Source: Legionella_A sp963772805 (GTDB lineage Bacteria; Pseudomonadota; Gammaproteobacteria; Legionellales; Legionellaceae). From it: DNA of 64,000 nucleotides. The stretch covers positions 682,001 to 746,000 of the forward strand of contig CAVYYU010000008.1 in assembly GCA_963772805.1 (NCBI GenBank), in the 5' to 3' direction. The notes under the pieces are model-generated. The model was given only the letters and a program-made list of their open reading frames with translations, was not told the origin of the DNA and did not search any database. The translations under genes were made by a program, and so were the position numbers. Positions 50,341-59,697 of this stretch are shown here, one piece after another. Every line of letters starts with the position of its first letter. Positions within the stretch are counted from its first letter, which is position 1.

Positions 50341-52497
50341 ATGCCTAGAAGCAAACAACGTTTATTAAACAAAATTGCGAATTTTTCGTCCCGTGCTGCA
50401 AGTTTTCAGGACAGTCTTTTGGGATTGGATAAACTGTGGTTAAGCGACTATTTACAAGCATATAAAAGCTTGCCTTTCGCCTTAGAGGAAGACTATAAAA
50501 ATTATAACCAGTGTGCTTTGAGCGATGAAAAAAAACGTAAAAAATTTAAAGGTGCAACCTATGTTACGCTCACCGCCGGTAAATTTTATACAAAAATCAT
50601 GGAGGAGCAAAAGTCATTAAATCTACAAGCGATAGACTCCCCTGAGACTAATCGGCGAATTAAGAATCAGGTTTTCAATATCAATAAGTTACTTGAGATA
50701 TACAAGTCAGGGCCGCCTCGTGATTGGTGGTGCGACAAGAGTCGTTTATTGTTTGAACATCACAAAAATAAATCGATGGTTCTAATAACGGGTTTTATGA
50801 AGCAGGTTCTTGACGTAAACGAAGCGATCGTTAATGTCCAATTAGGAAAAAACGTATCTTTGTTAGGGCTTATTTCAAGCATGCGAAAGAAACTTGACGC
50901 TTTGAATGGCGTCGAGTTAAAAAAAGAAGGGCCGTGCTCGATGGACCTTGCTAATTTGGCTAGTACAGCCTCAGTTAGTGATATCGAAGATACGAATCAG
51001 GAAGAAAAAAAACGAGAAACCGACTGTTTTTCTCCATCACAATTGAAAAAAAATAGTCCAAATGACAAAGACATGTTACAAACTACCAACGATATTGAAA
51101 TAGATATTACTAAAAAGTTTAAGTTGATTTTGAACCAATGCATGGGTATCGAAAAAGCCTGGATGAACGCTTATATTGAAAAGTTTAAGATTGTCCCGCT
51201 GCTTAATCCGAATCAAATAAGGTATGCCGATTTTATCCAAGAAGGTTTTCAAGCACAAAAAACATTTAAAGAGCTAGGTATCGTATCGCTGTTTGATATC
51301 CCATATTTTTCACAGTTCATATCGGATCAGGCGGAGTTGCTTCACGCTGTATTATTGGGAGCGAAATCGGATGACTCGTCTTTAATAGTGACTATAAGAA
51401 ACCAGATAATTAAGTTGAATCGAATATTTGAAGATTCCAAGCACCAATTGTATGGCCGTGGGTGGGGAGATGAGGCGCGTGCTTTACTTAACCAATATCG
51501 TGAGATGGCCAATATCAAGAAATTTGAATTTTTAAAGATAGCTCTCCATTTAAATAAAACAGTAGTAAATAAAAATGTAGGAAATGATGCCAGTTTATTA
51601 GGAATTATTGCTAGTCTGAGTCAGAAATTAGATGCGCCTAATCATTTGAATGGCTATGCGTCTAATAAAACAGATGAAGGTATGGCGTGTATTTTAACGC
51701 CATCTAAAAAGCAGAATGTCGCAACATTGAATAATAAATGCAATATTTCAGCGATTCCACAATTGTTAAAGGACAGTACTGGTGCGCCAGGAGCTACTCA
51801 ACACGCGTCACGCCCATATACTGAAATCAATACAGGTTTAGAGGAAAAAAAACAAGAACAACATGCTGTTGTTAAGCCTCTCATTCAAAATCACAAAAAA
51901 AGGGCAGCACCAGCCATTAGGGAATCAGTAGTAATCCCGGTCATGGATCACATCAAGGAAGAGGTGGAGCAACGCAACAGAGCTAGAGCATTACAATCAT
52001 GTCAAGAGATTGTAAAACTTATACAAGCATTCAAAAATGACTATGATTCTAAAGAAAGCCTTGTTGCGCCGTTGCTTGCCAATGAGACTAAGCAAAAACT
52101 CAATAAAGGTTTTGTCGACCTGAATGGTTTTAAAGCGTTGCTGACATGTAGCCTAACAGACACTGATAAATTATTGAGGGATATAAAGGAATTAAAAGCA
52201 GGCATTGTTGATAACTATACTAATGCGATAGAAAAAGCATATACAAAAGCAATAAAACGTCGCGAGCATCCTGCACCAGCGACATTTTTTACTCATAACT
52301 CTTTCGTTAAAAATAAAACGGTGGCGGCACAAGTTACACCCCGTGAAGAGAAAAAAGAGCCTGTAAATGATAAAAAAAGACCAGATGATTTTGAAAGCAT
52401 TATATTTGAAGCGGGATCTTACGCGTTTCTGCCTTTAGATACATTTAGAAAAAATGTTTCTACGACAACTAACCTAGAAATAGGTGGACCATCTTAA
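50341..52497 (+). CDS. Large unrecognised protein with two ~180-residue repeats, candidate effector
   Basis: The product is 718 aa, helical, Lys/Glu-rich, with no signal peptide or membrane helix. Two halves align: residues about 20-200 and 260-440. Each has a LW-x-x-YLQAYKSLP / AWMNAYIEKFKIVP start, a middle with an RDWWCDKSRLLFEHHKNK / GRGWGDEARALLNQYREM motif, and ends VSLLGLISSMRKKLDALN / ASLLGIIASLSQKLDAPN. Acidic polar linkers (200-255 and 445-570) follow. The C-terminal part contains coiled-coil-like helices and a Lys/Glu-rich stretch (EEKKEPVNDKKRPDDFES), similar in composition to Dot/Icm translocation signals. AGAGG precedes the ATG. Family unknown. Confidence 0.7.
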   Translation: MPRSKQRLLNKIANFSSRAASFQDSLLGLDKLWLSDYLQAYKSLPFALEEDYKNYNQCALSDEKKRKKFKGATYVTLTAGKFYTKIMEEQKSLNLQAIDSPETNRRIKNQVFNINKLLEIYKSGPPRDWWCDKSRLLFEHHKNKSMVLITGFMKQVLDVNEAIVNVQLGKNVSLLGLISSMRKKLDALNGVELKKEGPCSMDLANLASTASVSDIEDTNQEEKKRETDCFSPSQLKKNSPNDKDMLQTTNDIEIDITKKFKLILNQCMGIEKAWMNAYIEKFKIVPLLNPNQIRYADFIQEGFQAQKTFKELGIVSLFDIPYFSQFISDQAELLHAVLLGAKSDDSSLIVTIRNQIIKLNRIFEDSKHQLYGRGWGDEARALLNQYREMANIKKFEFLKIALHLNKTVVNKNVGNDASLLGIIASLSQKLDAPNHLNGYASNKTDEGMACILTPSKKQNVATLNNKCNISAIPQLLKDSTGAPGATQHASRPYTEINTGLEEKKQEQHAVVKPLIQNHKKRAAPAIRESVVIPVMDHIKEEVEQRNRARALQSCQEIVKLIQAFKNDYDSKESLVAPLLANETKQKLNKGFVDLNGFKALLTCSLTDTDKLLRDIKELKAGIVDNYTNAIEKAYTKAIKRREHPAPATFFTHNSFVKNKTVAAQVTPREEKKEPVNDKKRPDDFESIIFEAGSYAFLPLDTFRKNVSTTTNLEIGGPS

Positions 52498-52526
52498 TTC
52501 GGAGAATCTCTGAATTTGAGCCCATA

Positions 52527-53663
52527 TTACGCTTTGCTAATATGGGTTTCTTTCACCATTTTCTTGTTATGCACAACCTGTAGGACAATCAACCAAAGCA
52601 AGATGTAACTTAGTGCATACAATAATGATGCGTTTTGCACGGACGACCAGCTGAATAAATGTTCGGTAATCACTAAACGTAAATTTCCCACGGAGCCATT
52701 TGCCAGCGGCATGGTCAGCATGGCCTGGATTTTTAGAAAAAGCACATGCAAAATGTAGGCTAGCATGGCATTCATGCCGAATAATACGAATGGTTTAGAC
52801 CATCGCGTCCACGCTTTTATTTCAATTAGCCAATAACACAATGCCAACCCAAGCAATGCCAGCCCACCGGTCCATAGGACATAAGAGCTAGTCCATAATG
52901 CTTTATTAATAGGAAACCATAGACCCCATAACCAGCCAGCACTCGAAGCTATGAGACCAGCATAGCCAAGTATTTTTAACTTGTGCATGTGGGTATTGCT
53001 GGAAAGTAACCAGGCGCCTGTCAGGTTGCCCAACAACGCCGTTGCAATAGAGGGGAGTGTGCTGAGTAAGCCTTCTGGATCAAATACTTTGCCATATAAA
53101 TGGTTGGAGGAAAATAGTAGTCGATCCAGATAGGCCGCCAGGTTCCCTTCAACCGTTAAATAATTCATACCATAGCCCGGAACAGACAGCTTCGTCATCA
53201 ATAAGTAATAACCGAGGAGCAAAGCAACTATTATTAGTGCCTGTGTACGTAAGCTTGTTGTCAGGAATAATAGAGACGCAAAAAAATAACAAACGGCAAT
53301 ACGCTGCAATACACCAAAAACTCGAATGGTTTCCAGGTCGAAATGATGAGGGAAAGCGTTAAGAAACAGACCTAATAAAAAAAGGATCAAGGTCCGTTTT
53401 ATAATGGCGGGAAATAGCTGCCAAAAATGCAATCCACGCTCACGTGCCTTCGTTAATGGAAAGACCAAAGAAACGCCAACGATAAAAATAAAGAAAGGAA
53501 AAACCAGATCGGCCAGTGTGCAGCCATTCCATAAGGAATGTTCAAGCCATGGGTATGCCGTTTGGTTTCCTGGGCTATTGACGAGGATCATCAGGACGAC
53601 AGTAATTCCACGAAAGACGTCAAGTGATAGGAGTCTGGAGGTATTCTTGCGCTGTTCAGTCAT
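52527..53663 (-). CDS. DUF5009/heparan-alpha-glucosaminide acetyltransferase-like membrane protein
   Basis: The product is 378 aa with about ten hydrophobic segments. The start RLLSLDVFRGITVVLMILVN, the segment GCTLADLVFPFFIFIVGVSL, RIAVCYFFASLLFL and FDPEGLLSTLPSIATALLGN are the hallmarks of the DUF1624/DUF5009 (NagX, HGSNAT-like) acyltransferase family, which moves acyl groups across the membrane onto sugars. The donor and acceptor are unknown. It is a single gene, divergent from ruvB across about 200 bp. Confidence 0.88.
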   Translation of the reverse strand: MTEQRKNTSRLLSLDVFRGITVVLMILVNSPGNQTAYPWLEHSLWNGCTLADLVFPFFIFIVGVSLVFPLTKARERGLHFWQLFPAIIKRTLILFLLGLFLNAFPHHFDLETIRVFGVLQRIAVCYFFASLLFLTTSLRTQALIIVALLLGYYLLMTKLSVPGYGMNYLTVEGNLAAYLDRLLFSSNHLYGKVFDPEGLLSTLPSIATALLGNLTGAWLLSSNTHMHKLKILGYAGLIASSAGWLWGLWFPINKALWTSSYVLWTGGLALLGLALCYWLIEIKAWTRWSKPFVLFGMNAMLAYILHVLFLKIQAMLTMPLANGSVGNLRLVITEHLFSWSSVQNASLLYALSYILLWLIVLQVVHNKKMVKETHISKA

Positions 53664-53845
53664 TGTTTGTAATCATCTCATCCGTCGATTTGCCACACAT
53701 TCCCTCGGAAATCGGGAAAGGAAATACAGTAAAAATATAGATTCCTCTATGCGAGGCACGCCCATTTGGTGCAAATAACCCACACATTGTAATAAATCAT
53801 ACAGTAATAAGCAAATATAGTTGAGTTATTCAAAGGAAGAGAGCC

Positions 53846-53863
53846 ATGGTAGAAAAGCTATGA
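53846..53863 (+). other. Five-codon minigene upstream of ruvB
   Basis: AAGGAAGAGAG is followed by ATG GTA GAA AAG CTA TGA, giving the peptide MVEKL. The TGA is 4 bases before the ATG at 53868 (TGATAAAATG), an arrangement compatible with translational coupling of the ruvB frame, which itself has no ribosome binding site. This could be chance. Confidence 0.3.
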
Positions 53864-53900
53864 TAAAATGTTGAAATTATCACTAAACTCGATACTGCCC

Positions 53901-54911
53901 ATGCTGGAAAGTGACCGTTTAATCAGTTCGCTGGCAACGCCATCTGAGGAAGCTATCGACAGAGCAATCAGGCCCTTAAGTCTTGACGAATACATTGGTC
54001 AAGATGAGGTTCGTGAACAGATGCGTATTTTTATTGATGCTGCCATCAAACGCCGCGACGCGCTCGACCATGTTCTTATTTTCGGCCCGCCTGGACTTGG
54101 AAAAACAACCCTGGCTAACATTATCGCTCATGAAATGGGCGTTAATCTGCGCCAAACCTCAGGCCCTGTGCTTGAGCGGGCCGGGGACATCGCCGCTATT
54201 CTTACCAATTTACAAGAAAACGACGTATTATTTATTGATGAAATTCATCGATTAAGCCCCGTCATTGAAGAAATTCTTTATCCTGCTATGGAAGATTACA
54301 AGCTCGACATTATGATTGGTGAAGGGCCGGCGGCGCGCTCAATTAAGTTGGAGTTGCCCCCCTTTACGTTGATTGGTGCAACAACAAGAGCCGGCTCGTT
54401 GACATCACCATTGCGCGACCGGTTCGGTATCGTGCAACGGTTGGAGTTTTATTCTGTTGATGCATTAACCCATATTGTTACACGATCAGCCCGGTTGCTT
54501 AATGTTGAAACTGAGAATGAGGGTGCTCGTGAGATTGCGTTGCGCGCTCGCGGTACACCGCGAATCGCCAATCGTTTATTGCGTCGAGTCCGAGATTACG
54601 CAGAAGTAAAAGGCGATGGTATTATTACTCACGAGATAGCGCGTCTTGCTTTGGAAATGTTGCACGTTGACTTACATGGTTTTGATATCATGGATAGAAA
54701 GCTATTGCTTGCTGTCATCGAGCGTTTTGGCGGCGGGCCAGTAGGTATAGATAGCATTGCTGCGGCAATTGGTGAAGAAAGAGGAACGATTGAAGACGTT
54801 CTGGAGCCTTTTTTGATTCAGCAAGGATTTTTGATGCGCTCATCCAGAGGACGAGTAGCTACTCAACTTGCTTACCAGCATTTTGGCCTTCCCATGACCG
54901 AAAATAGTTAA
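53901..54911 (+). CDS. ruvB: Holliday junction branch migration helicase RuvB
   Basis: RuvB is the AAA+ hexameric motor of RuvABC. The product is 336 aa from the ATG at 53901, where homologues begin (MLESDRLISS); the frame opens at 53868 with 11 more residues. Walker A is GPPGLGKTTLANIIAHEMG, Walker B VLFIDEIHRLSP, sensor segment IGATTRAGSLTSPLRDRFG, and the winged-helix end GFLMRSSRGRVAT. ruvA and ruvC are not directly upstream; ruvB leads into ybgC-tolQRAB. Confidence 0.96.
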   Translation: MLESDRLISSLATPSEEAIDRAIRPLSLDEYIGQDEVREQMRIFIDAAIKRRDALDHVLIFGPPGLGKTTLANIIAHEMGVNLRQTSGPVLERAGDIAAILTNLQENDVLFIDEIHRLSPVIEEILYPAMEDYKLDIMIGEGPAARSIKLELPPFTLIGATTRAGSLTSPLRDRFGIVQRLEFYSVDALTHIVTRSARLLNVETENEGAREIALRARGTPRIANRLLRRVRDYAEVKGDGIITHEIARLALEMLHVDLHGFDIMDRKLLLAVIERFGGGPVGIDSIAAAIGEERGTIEDVLEPFLIQQGFLMRSSRGRVATQLAYQHFGLPMTENS

Positions 54912-54914
54912 TAT

Positions 54915-55322
54915 ATGTCATTAGATACAGAACATAGCGTGAGTTTTAGGGTGTACATTGAAGATACCGATGTTATGGGTGTTGTATATCATGCCAATTA
55001 TTTGTGTTTTTTTGACCGTGCACGCATTGAAATGTTACGTGATGATGGATTGTCTTTGATTACTCTGGCAAAATGCGGAACACATTTCGCCATTCATGAA
55101 GTGAATGTTCGCTATCTTTTCCCAGCAAGGATGGATGACGTTATAACGATTAAATCGAGTTGCAAACGGATTGGCGCAAGCAGTTTGGAATTTCAGCAGT
55201 TGATGTACAATCAATCGGGTAATGCTTTGTGTGAAGCGATTATTCGGAATGTGTGTGTTAATAATAATTTTAAACCGAAACGTTTACCAAGCGAATATTT
55301 TGGAGGATTGAAAAGTGGATAA
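54915..55322 (+). CDS. ybgC: Acyl-CoA thioesterase YbgC
   Basis: The 135-aa hotdog-fold protein has the catalytic signature FRVYIEDTDVMGVVYHANYL with the active-site Asp, and CFFDRARIEMLRDDG. In E. coli YbgC hydrolyses short-chain acyl-CoAs and interacts with phospholipid enzymes. It starts 3 bases after ruvB and overlaps tolQ by 8 bp, as the first gene of the tol cluster. Confidence 0.94.
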   Translation: MSLDTEHSVSFRVYIEDTDVMGVVYHANYLCFFDRARIEMLRDDGLSLITLAKCGTHFAIHEVNVRYLFPARMDDVITIKSSCKRIGASSLEFQQLMYNQSGNALCEAIIRNVCVNNNFKPKRLPSEYFGGLKSG

Positions 55323-55989
55323 TCATGCTAATGTTTTGGGTTATTTTATGCAGGCGGGGTTTATCGTCAAAACCGTCATGCTAATTTTACTCATTGCGTC
55401 TGTCGTGTCCTGGACATTGATTTTGCAGCGGGCCTGGTATTTTAAACTCAAAAAACAACAGTATGACGCATTTAGCCGACGTTTTTGGGAATGCACCGAT
55501 CTCAGTAAGCTCTATGCTGATTTGGATAGTAATACGGAAAACAGACAAGGTCTCGCCGCCATTTTCCATGCCGGCTTTAAAGAGTTTCTGCGTGTGCGCA
55601 AGCAGGGTGAGATAATACTTGAACCAATTCAACGCGTAATGCAGATAAGTCATGCCAAAGAAGCTGAAGACATGGAGAATCACCTTCCTTTGTTTGCGTC
55701 CGTCGGATCCATTGCGCCTTATATTGGCTTATTTGGTACTGTCTGGGGGATTATGACCTCATTCCAGGCTTTAGGGCATGCACAACAGGCGACTATTGCG
55801 ATGGTCGCGCCCGGAATTTCAGAAGCCCTGGTGGCAACAGCACTTGGTCTTTTTACAGCGATTCCTGCAGTCATTGCCTATAACCGATACACCACCCGAG
55901 CGAATGGACTACTTAATCGCTATGATTTGTTTCAGGAAGAATTAGTTGCTTTGATTGCCCAGCAAACGCCTGCGTCTGCAAGAGGATAA
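55315..55989 (+). CDS. tolQ: Tol-Pal system proton channel subunit TolQ
   Basis: The product is 224 aa with three membrane helices (IVKTVMLILLIASVVSWTLI; PYIGLFGTVWGIMTSFQALG; MVAPGISEALVATALGLFTA). The second and third contain the conserved TolQ/ExbB/MotA segments. With TolR it harvests the proton motive force to drive outer-membrane constriction. The GTG start has GGAGG upstream. Confidence 0.96.
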   Translation: MDNHANVLGYFMQAGFIVKTVMLILLIASVVSWTLILQRAWYFKLKKQQYDAFSRRFWECTDLSKLYADLDSNTENRQGLAAIFHAGFKEFLRVRKQGEIILEPIQRVMQISHAKEAEDMENHLPLFASVGSIAPYIGLFGTVWGIMTSFQALGHAQQATIAMVAPGISEALVATALGLFTAIPAVIAYNRYTTRANGLLNRYDLFQEELVALIAQQTPASARG

Positions 55990-55993
55990 AAAA

Positions 55994-56443
55994 ATGATTA
56001 GACCAAAGACCATACGTGCAAAGCCAATGGCTGAAATTAATGTGGTTCCGTATATCGACGTGATGTTGGTTTTACTGGTAATTTTCATGATTACCGCGCC
56101 CATGCTCACGCAGGGAGTAACGGTCGATTTGCCAAAAGCGGTAAGTGAGTCACTAAAATCAGCTGATCGTGAACCTATTATCGTTTCTGTAAATCGTGAC
56201 GGCGAATATTTTCTTAACTTAAATGCTAACCCCGATGCGCCTCTTGCATCACAAGACTTGATGGTGCGAGTTGCTGCAGAGTTAGAATTAGCGCGTCAAA
56301 CAGGACAAGCTTTGAATGTTTTGGTCAAAGGTGATCAGGGCGTGGCCTATGGCAAGGTTGTCGCGGCGATGAGTTTACTAAAACAAGCCGGAGCAGAACA
56401 AGTTGGGCTGCTGACCGACTCGGCAAGGGAGGGTGCGGCATGA
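55994..56443 (+). CDS. tolR: Tol-Pal system protein TolR
   Basis: The product is 149 aa with a single N-terminal membrane helix; the segment MAEINVVPYIDVMLVLLVIF carries the essential channel Asp. The periplasmic part (KAVSESLKSADREPIIVSVN, MVRVAAELELARQTGQALNV) is ExbD-like. The ATG at 55994 with GAGAGGAT upstream is chosen; the open frame extends back into tolQ without a better start. It overlaps tolA by 4 bp. Confidence 0.95.
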   Translation: MIRPKTIRAKPMAEINVVPYIDVMLVLLVIFMITAPMLTQGVTVDLPKAVSESLKSADREPIIVSVNRDGEYFLNLNANPDAPLASQDLMVRVAAELELARQTGQALNVLVKGDQGVAYGKVVAAMSLLKQAGAEQVGLLTDSAREGAA

Positions 56444-57393
56444 TGCAATCTCGAAGCTACCGCATTGCCTTTGCGGCAGCGTTGATGCTGCACATTTCTG
56501 TCGCTATGCTGCTGTTGTCTGAATCATCTACTGATAGACCCGCCGTAAGCCTTGCCGCGCAAAACGAAGCAACGCCTGTGATGCCAATTGACGCCGCTGC
56601 GCCACAAGAGCAGGCGATTAGAGCTGTTAGCGTCGACAGTCAGGAAGTAATGAAGACGGTCAACCGTCTTAAACAAGAGCGCTTACGTGAAAAGCAAGCG
56701 GAAGTGCACCGACAACAAGCATTGACGCAACAGGCCGACGCGGCTCAAAAACGCCGTATCGAAGAACAAAAACATTTAGAAAAATTGAAAAATGAATCGG
56801 CGAAGCTTGCGATTGCTCACAAAAAAGAACTCGAGGAAGAGCAGCGTCTTTTAAAACAACTTACAAAACAGAAGCAAGAGGAAGAGAAACATCTCGCTGA
56901 TATGAAGCAGAAACAACTTGAGCTGCAAAAGAAACAGCAGGAAGAAGCGAGTAAATTAGCCGAGTTGAAAAAGAAAAAATCGGCAGAGCTGGCTCGGGCT
57001 AATCAAGAGCGTGATGATAAGCTCAAAACCGAACTCGAACAAAGACGACAAGCAGCATTGCAACAAGCAGCTGCAGACGCACAAAGAAACTCGCAAATAG
57101 CGGGAGAGGTTGATAAATATAAGGCATTAATTATTGGTGCCATTAGTCGTCAGTGGATATTGCCAGAAAATGTCGATGGACAGCTCTCTAGTCAATTTCG
57201 CATACGGCTTGCACCCAATGGTGCTGTTTTAGAAGTAAGCCTGGCACGCTCCAGCGGCGACCCAATTTTGGATCGTTCAGCACAATCAGCAATTTACAAA
57301 GCATCACCACTGCCAGTGCCGAATGATCCCGAAGCATTTAATGTATTTCGTGATATCACCTTAACAGTACGACCACAGAGCTTCAGGGGGTAA
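56440..57393 (+). CDS. tolA: Cell envelope protein TolA
   Basis: The product is 317 aa: an N-terminal membrane helix (IAFAAALMLHISVAMLLLSE), a long alpha-helical coiled coil from about 60 to 215 rich in Lys, Glu, Gln and Ala (RLKQERLREKQAEVHRQQAL and similar), and a C-terminal TolA domain (KALIIGAISRQWILPENVDG, RIRLAPNGAVLEVSLARSSG) that contacts TolB and Pal. The start overlaps the tolR stop (ATGATG). Confidence 0.94.
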   Translation: MMQSRSYRIAFAAALMLHISVAMLLLSESSTDRPAVSLAAQNEATPVMPIDAAAPQEQAIRAVSVDSQEVMKTVNRLKQERLREKQAEVHRQQALTQQADAAQKRRIEEQKHLEKLKNESAKLAIAHKKELEEEQRLLKQLTKQKQEEEKHLADMKQKQLELQKKQQEEASKLAELKKKKSAELARANQERDDKLKTELEQRRQAALQQAAADAQRNSQIAGEVDKYKALIIGAISRQWILPENVDGQLSSQFRIRLAPNGAVLEVSLARSSGDPILDRSAQSAIYKASPLPVPNDPEAFNVFRDITLTVRPQSFRG

Positions 57394-57396
57394 ATA

Positions 57397-58662
57397 GTGA
57401 TTAATCGTTTCATAGCAATAGGGCTATTGCTCTTTACAAGCGCTGGATTCGCGGTGGATCTTGAATTGACTCAAGGAATCAACGCCGCTTTGCCCATAGC
57501 TATCAATTCATTTGGTAGCAACCAGCAGGCCCAAACCCTAACCGGTGTTATTGGTAATGATTTGCGCTTGTCAGGGCAGTTTAAAATAATTTCCGCTTTA
57601 AATTCTGGCTCGGATATACAATCAACCATTAGTGCTTGGCGTGATGCTGGGGCAGATAGTGTTTTAACAGGTCGGATTACTCCGATTGCCGGTAACCGTT
57701 ATGATGTAAACTTCGAATTGCTCGATGCAGCTGCTCACGGACGATTATTGTTGTCTAAAAGCTATCAGGTTGGCAGTAATGATTTACGAGCTTTAGCGCA
57801 TCATATCAGTGATGAAGTCTACCAAAAGTTGACCGGTGAGCGTGGAGTATTTTCTACGCGCATTGCCTATATCGTCGTGCATCGTAATGGCGCTAAAACT
57901 CGCTACACTTTGGAAGTAGCGGATGTTGATGGTTACTCCCCCCAAAGCCTGCTGGCTTCATCAGAGCCAATAATGTCGCCAACCTGGTCACCGGATGGCA
58001 GGCAAATTGCTTACGTATCCTTTGAAAAAAAGCGTGCGCAAATTTTTACTGTTTCTGTTGAAAATGGCAGTCGCCGTCTGTTGACTAGCTTCCCTGGCAT
58101 CAATGGGGCCCCATCCTGGTCTCCCAACGGTCGTGAATTAGCCGTTGTTTTATCTAAAGGAGGCTCACCTAAAATCTATAATGTTAACCTCTCAAATGGT
58201 GCTATGAAGCAATTGACGTTTGGTGGCGCGATTGATACTGAGCCACGCTATTCACCCGATGGCTTGTCATTGCTGTTTACTTCAGGACGTGGCGGAAAAC
58301 CACAGATATATCGTTTATCCCTCGCTGATGGCAAAGTCAGTCGCGTGACTTATGAGGGCAATTATAATGCTCGAGCATCCTACACACCGGATCAAAAAAA
58401 CATTGTCATGCTGCATCGCGAAGACAGAAACTTTAATATTGGCGTACAAAATGTGGCCACCGGGCGGGTGAGCCAATTGACATTCTCCTCCTTGGATGAG
58501 TCTCCTTCCGTCTCACCCAATGGGCGATTGATCCTTTATGCGACGCATTATCAAGACAAAGGCATATTATCGATGGTATCAATCGATGGGCGTATCCGAA
58601 TGCGTTTACCTGCTCGTGAGGGCGATGTACAAGAGCCCACCTGGTCACCTTATCTAGGATAG
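57397..58662 (+). CDS. tolB: Tol-Pal system periplasmic protein TolB
   Basis: The product is 421 aa with a signal peptide (FIAIGLLLFTSAGFA), an N-terminal domain (ILTGRITPIAGNRYDVNFEL, as DSVLTGRI in the sequence) and a six-bladed propeller with repeated SPTWSPDGRQIAYVSFE, APSWSPNGRELAVVLSKGG and EPRYSPDGLSLLFTSGRGG blades. TolB binds Pal. The GTG start is 3 bases after tolA. pal does not follow; the next gene is a nuclease. Confidence 0.95.
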   Translation: MINRFIAIGLLLFTSAGFAVDLELTQGINAALPIAINSFGSNQQAQTLTGVIGNDLRLSGQFKIISALNSGSDIQSTISAWRDAGADSVLTGRITPIAGNRYDVNFELLDAAAHGRLLLSKSYQVGSNDLRALAHHISDEVYQKLTGERGVFSTRIAYIVVHRNGAKTRYTLEVADVDGYSPQSLLASSEPIMSPTWSPDGRQIAYVSFEKKRAQIFTVSVENGSRRLLTSFPGINGAPSWSPNGRELAVVLSKGGSPKIYNVNLSNGAMKQLTFGGAIDTEPRYSPDGLSLLFTSGRGGKPQIYRLSLADGKVSRVTYEGNYNARASYTPDQKNIVMLHREDRNFNIGVQNVATGRVSQLTFSSLDESPSVSPNGRLILYATHYQDKGILSMVSIDGRIRMRLPAREGDVQEPTWSPYLG

Positions 58663-58697
58663 GGTGAGCGGGATATTAAATTTATCAGGGATAAACA

Positions 58698-59576
58698 ATG
58701 AAAAGATGGCTGTGTGTTTTAAGTGTTATTTGTTTATTACAAACAGCTAATGGGTTTGCCTGGAATGCAGTAGGGCATCGTTTAGTCGCCCAGATTGCGG
58801 CGAATCATCTCACACCGCATGCAAAACGTACTTTCAACTTTTATAATCATGCTCTGGATAAAGAATATGAGCCCATGACGCTGGTTAACGCGGCGGTTTG
58901 GCTGGACAATATTCAATACCATCGAGATGTTACTTGGTACAGTGGTTTTCACTATGTCAATTTGTATTTTTCAGATGATGGCAGCGCTTTACCTACGGCA
59001 CAAAAAGTGAATGCTGTTTGGGCGGTTGAACAATCAAAACATATTTTACAAAGTACCAGAACGACTGACTTTGATAAAGGGTTTGGTTTGCGCGTGCTGC
59101 TGCATGTGGTGGGTGATCTGCACCAGCCATTACATGCGGCAACAAGGATTAGCGCGCGTTTTCCTCAAGGAGACCGAGGTGGTAATCTGGTTAAACTTGG
59201 AAACAATGATGTTGCCAGAAACTTACATAGTTATTGGGATAAAGGTGCTGGCATACTCGTCAGCGAACAGCCTTATCGTCACACACAATTAGCTAAATTG
59301 GCTGCGGATATTGATGCGCAGGGCGAGTGTGACTTGAGCGCAATGGACATCAATCCATCCCATTGGGCTGATGAGTCTAATCAAATTGCAATAAATTATG
59401 CCTACAAGATTAAAGAGGGTGACATTCCTGATAAAAAATACCAGGACGGCGCTCAAAAAATCTCAGAACAGCGCATTGCGCTTGCGGGCTGTCGTCTCGC
59501 CGCATTGCTAAATCAGATCGATGAACATATCACGCATGGTTGGTCAAAAAAGAGCAGTAAACGAAGACATAAATAG
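58698..59576 (+). CDS. Secreted S1/P1-type zinc nuclease
   Basis: The product is 292 aa. After a signal peptide (LSVICLLQTANGFA) the mature protein begins WNAVGHRLVAQIA, whose terminal Trp and His bind zinc in this family. Other ligands are in AAVWLDNIQYHRD, LLHVVGDLHQPLHAA, GDRGGNLVKLG and NLHSYWDKG. S1/P1 nucleases digest single-stranded DNA/RNA and remove 3'-phosphates outside the cytoplasm. It lies 35 bp after tolB in the same direction. Confidence 0.93.
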   Translation: MKRWLCVLSVICLLQTANGFAWNAVGHRLVAQIAANHLTPHAKRTFNFYNHALDKEYEPMTLVNAAVWLDNIQYHRDVTWYSGFHYVNLYFSDDGSALPTAQKVNAVWAVEQSKHILQSTRTTDFDKGFGLRVLLHVVGDLHQPLHAATRISARFPQGDRGGNLVKLGNNDVARNLHSYWDKGAGILVSEQPYRHTQLAKLAADIDAQGECDLSAMDINPSHWADESNQIAINYAYKIKEGDIPDKKYQDGAQKISEQRIALAGCRLAALLNQIDEHITHGWSKKSSKRRHK

Positions 59577-59647
59577 CCTGTTTTGATCGGCCTACGAGTT
59601 CCCCACCTTTACAGCAAATAATACCATTTAAATAAATGCTATTTAAA

Positions 59648-59676
59648 TTGCTGCTGACAAGCAATTATGGTATAAA
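59648..59676 (+). promoter_or_regulatory. rpsB: Sigma-70 promoter of rpsB-tsf
   Basis: TTGCTG (59648-59653), a 17-bp spacer and TATAAA (59671-59676), the latter preceded by TGG (extended -10). It lies about 100 bp before rpsB and starts the leader described below. Confidence 0.7.
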
Positions 59677-59697
59677 TAACCCGCTTTTAAATACACA

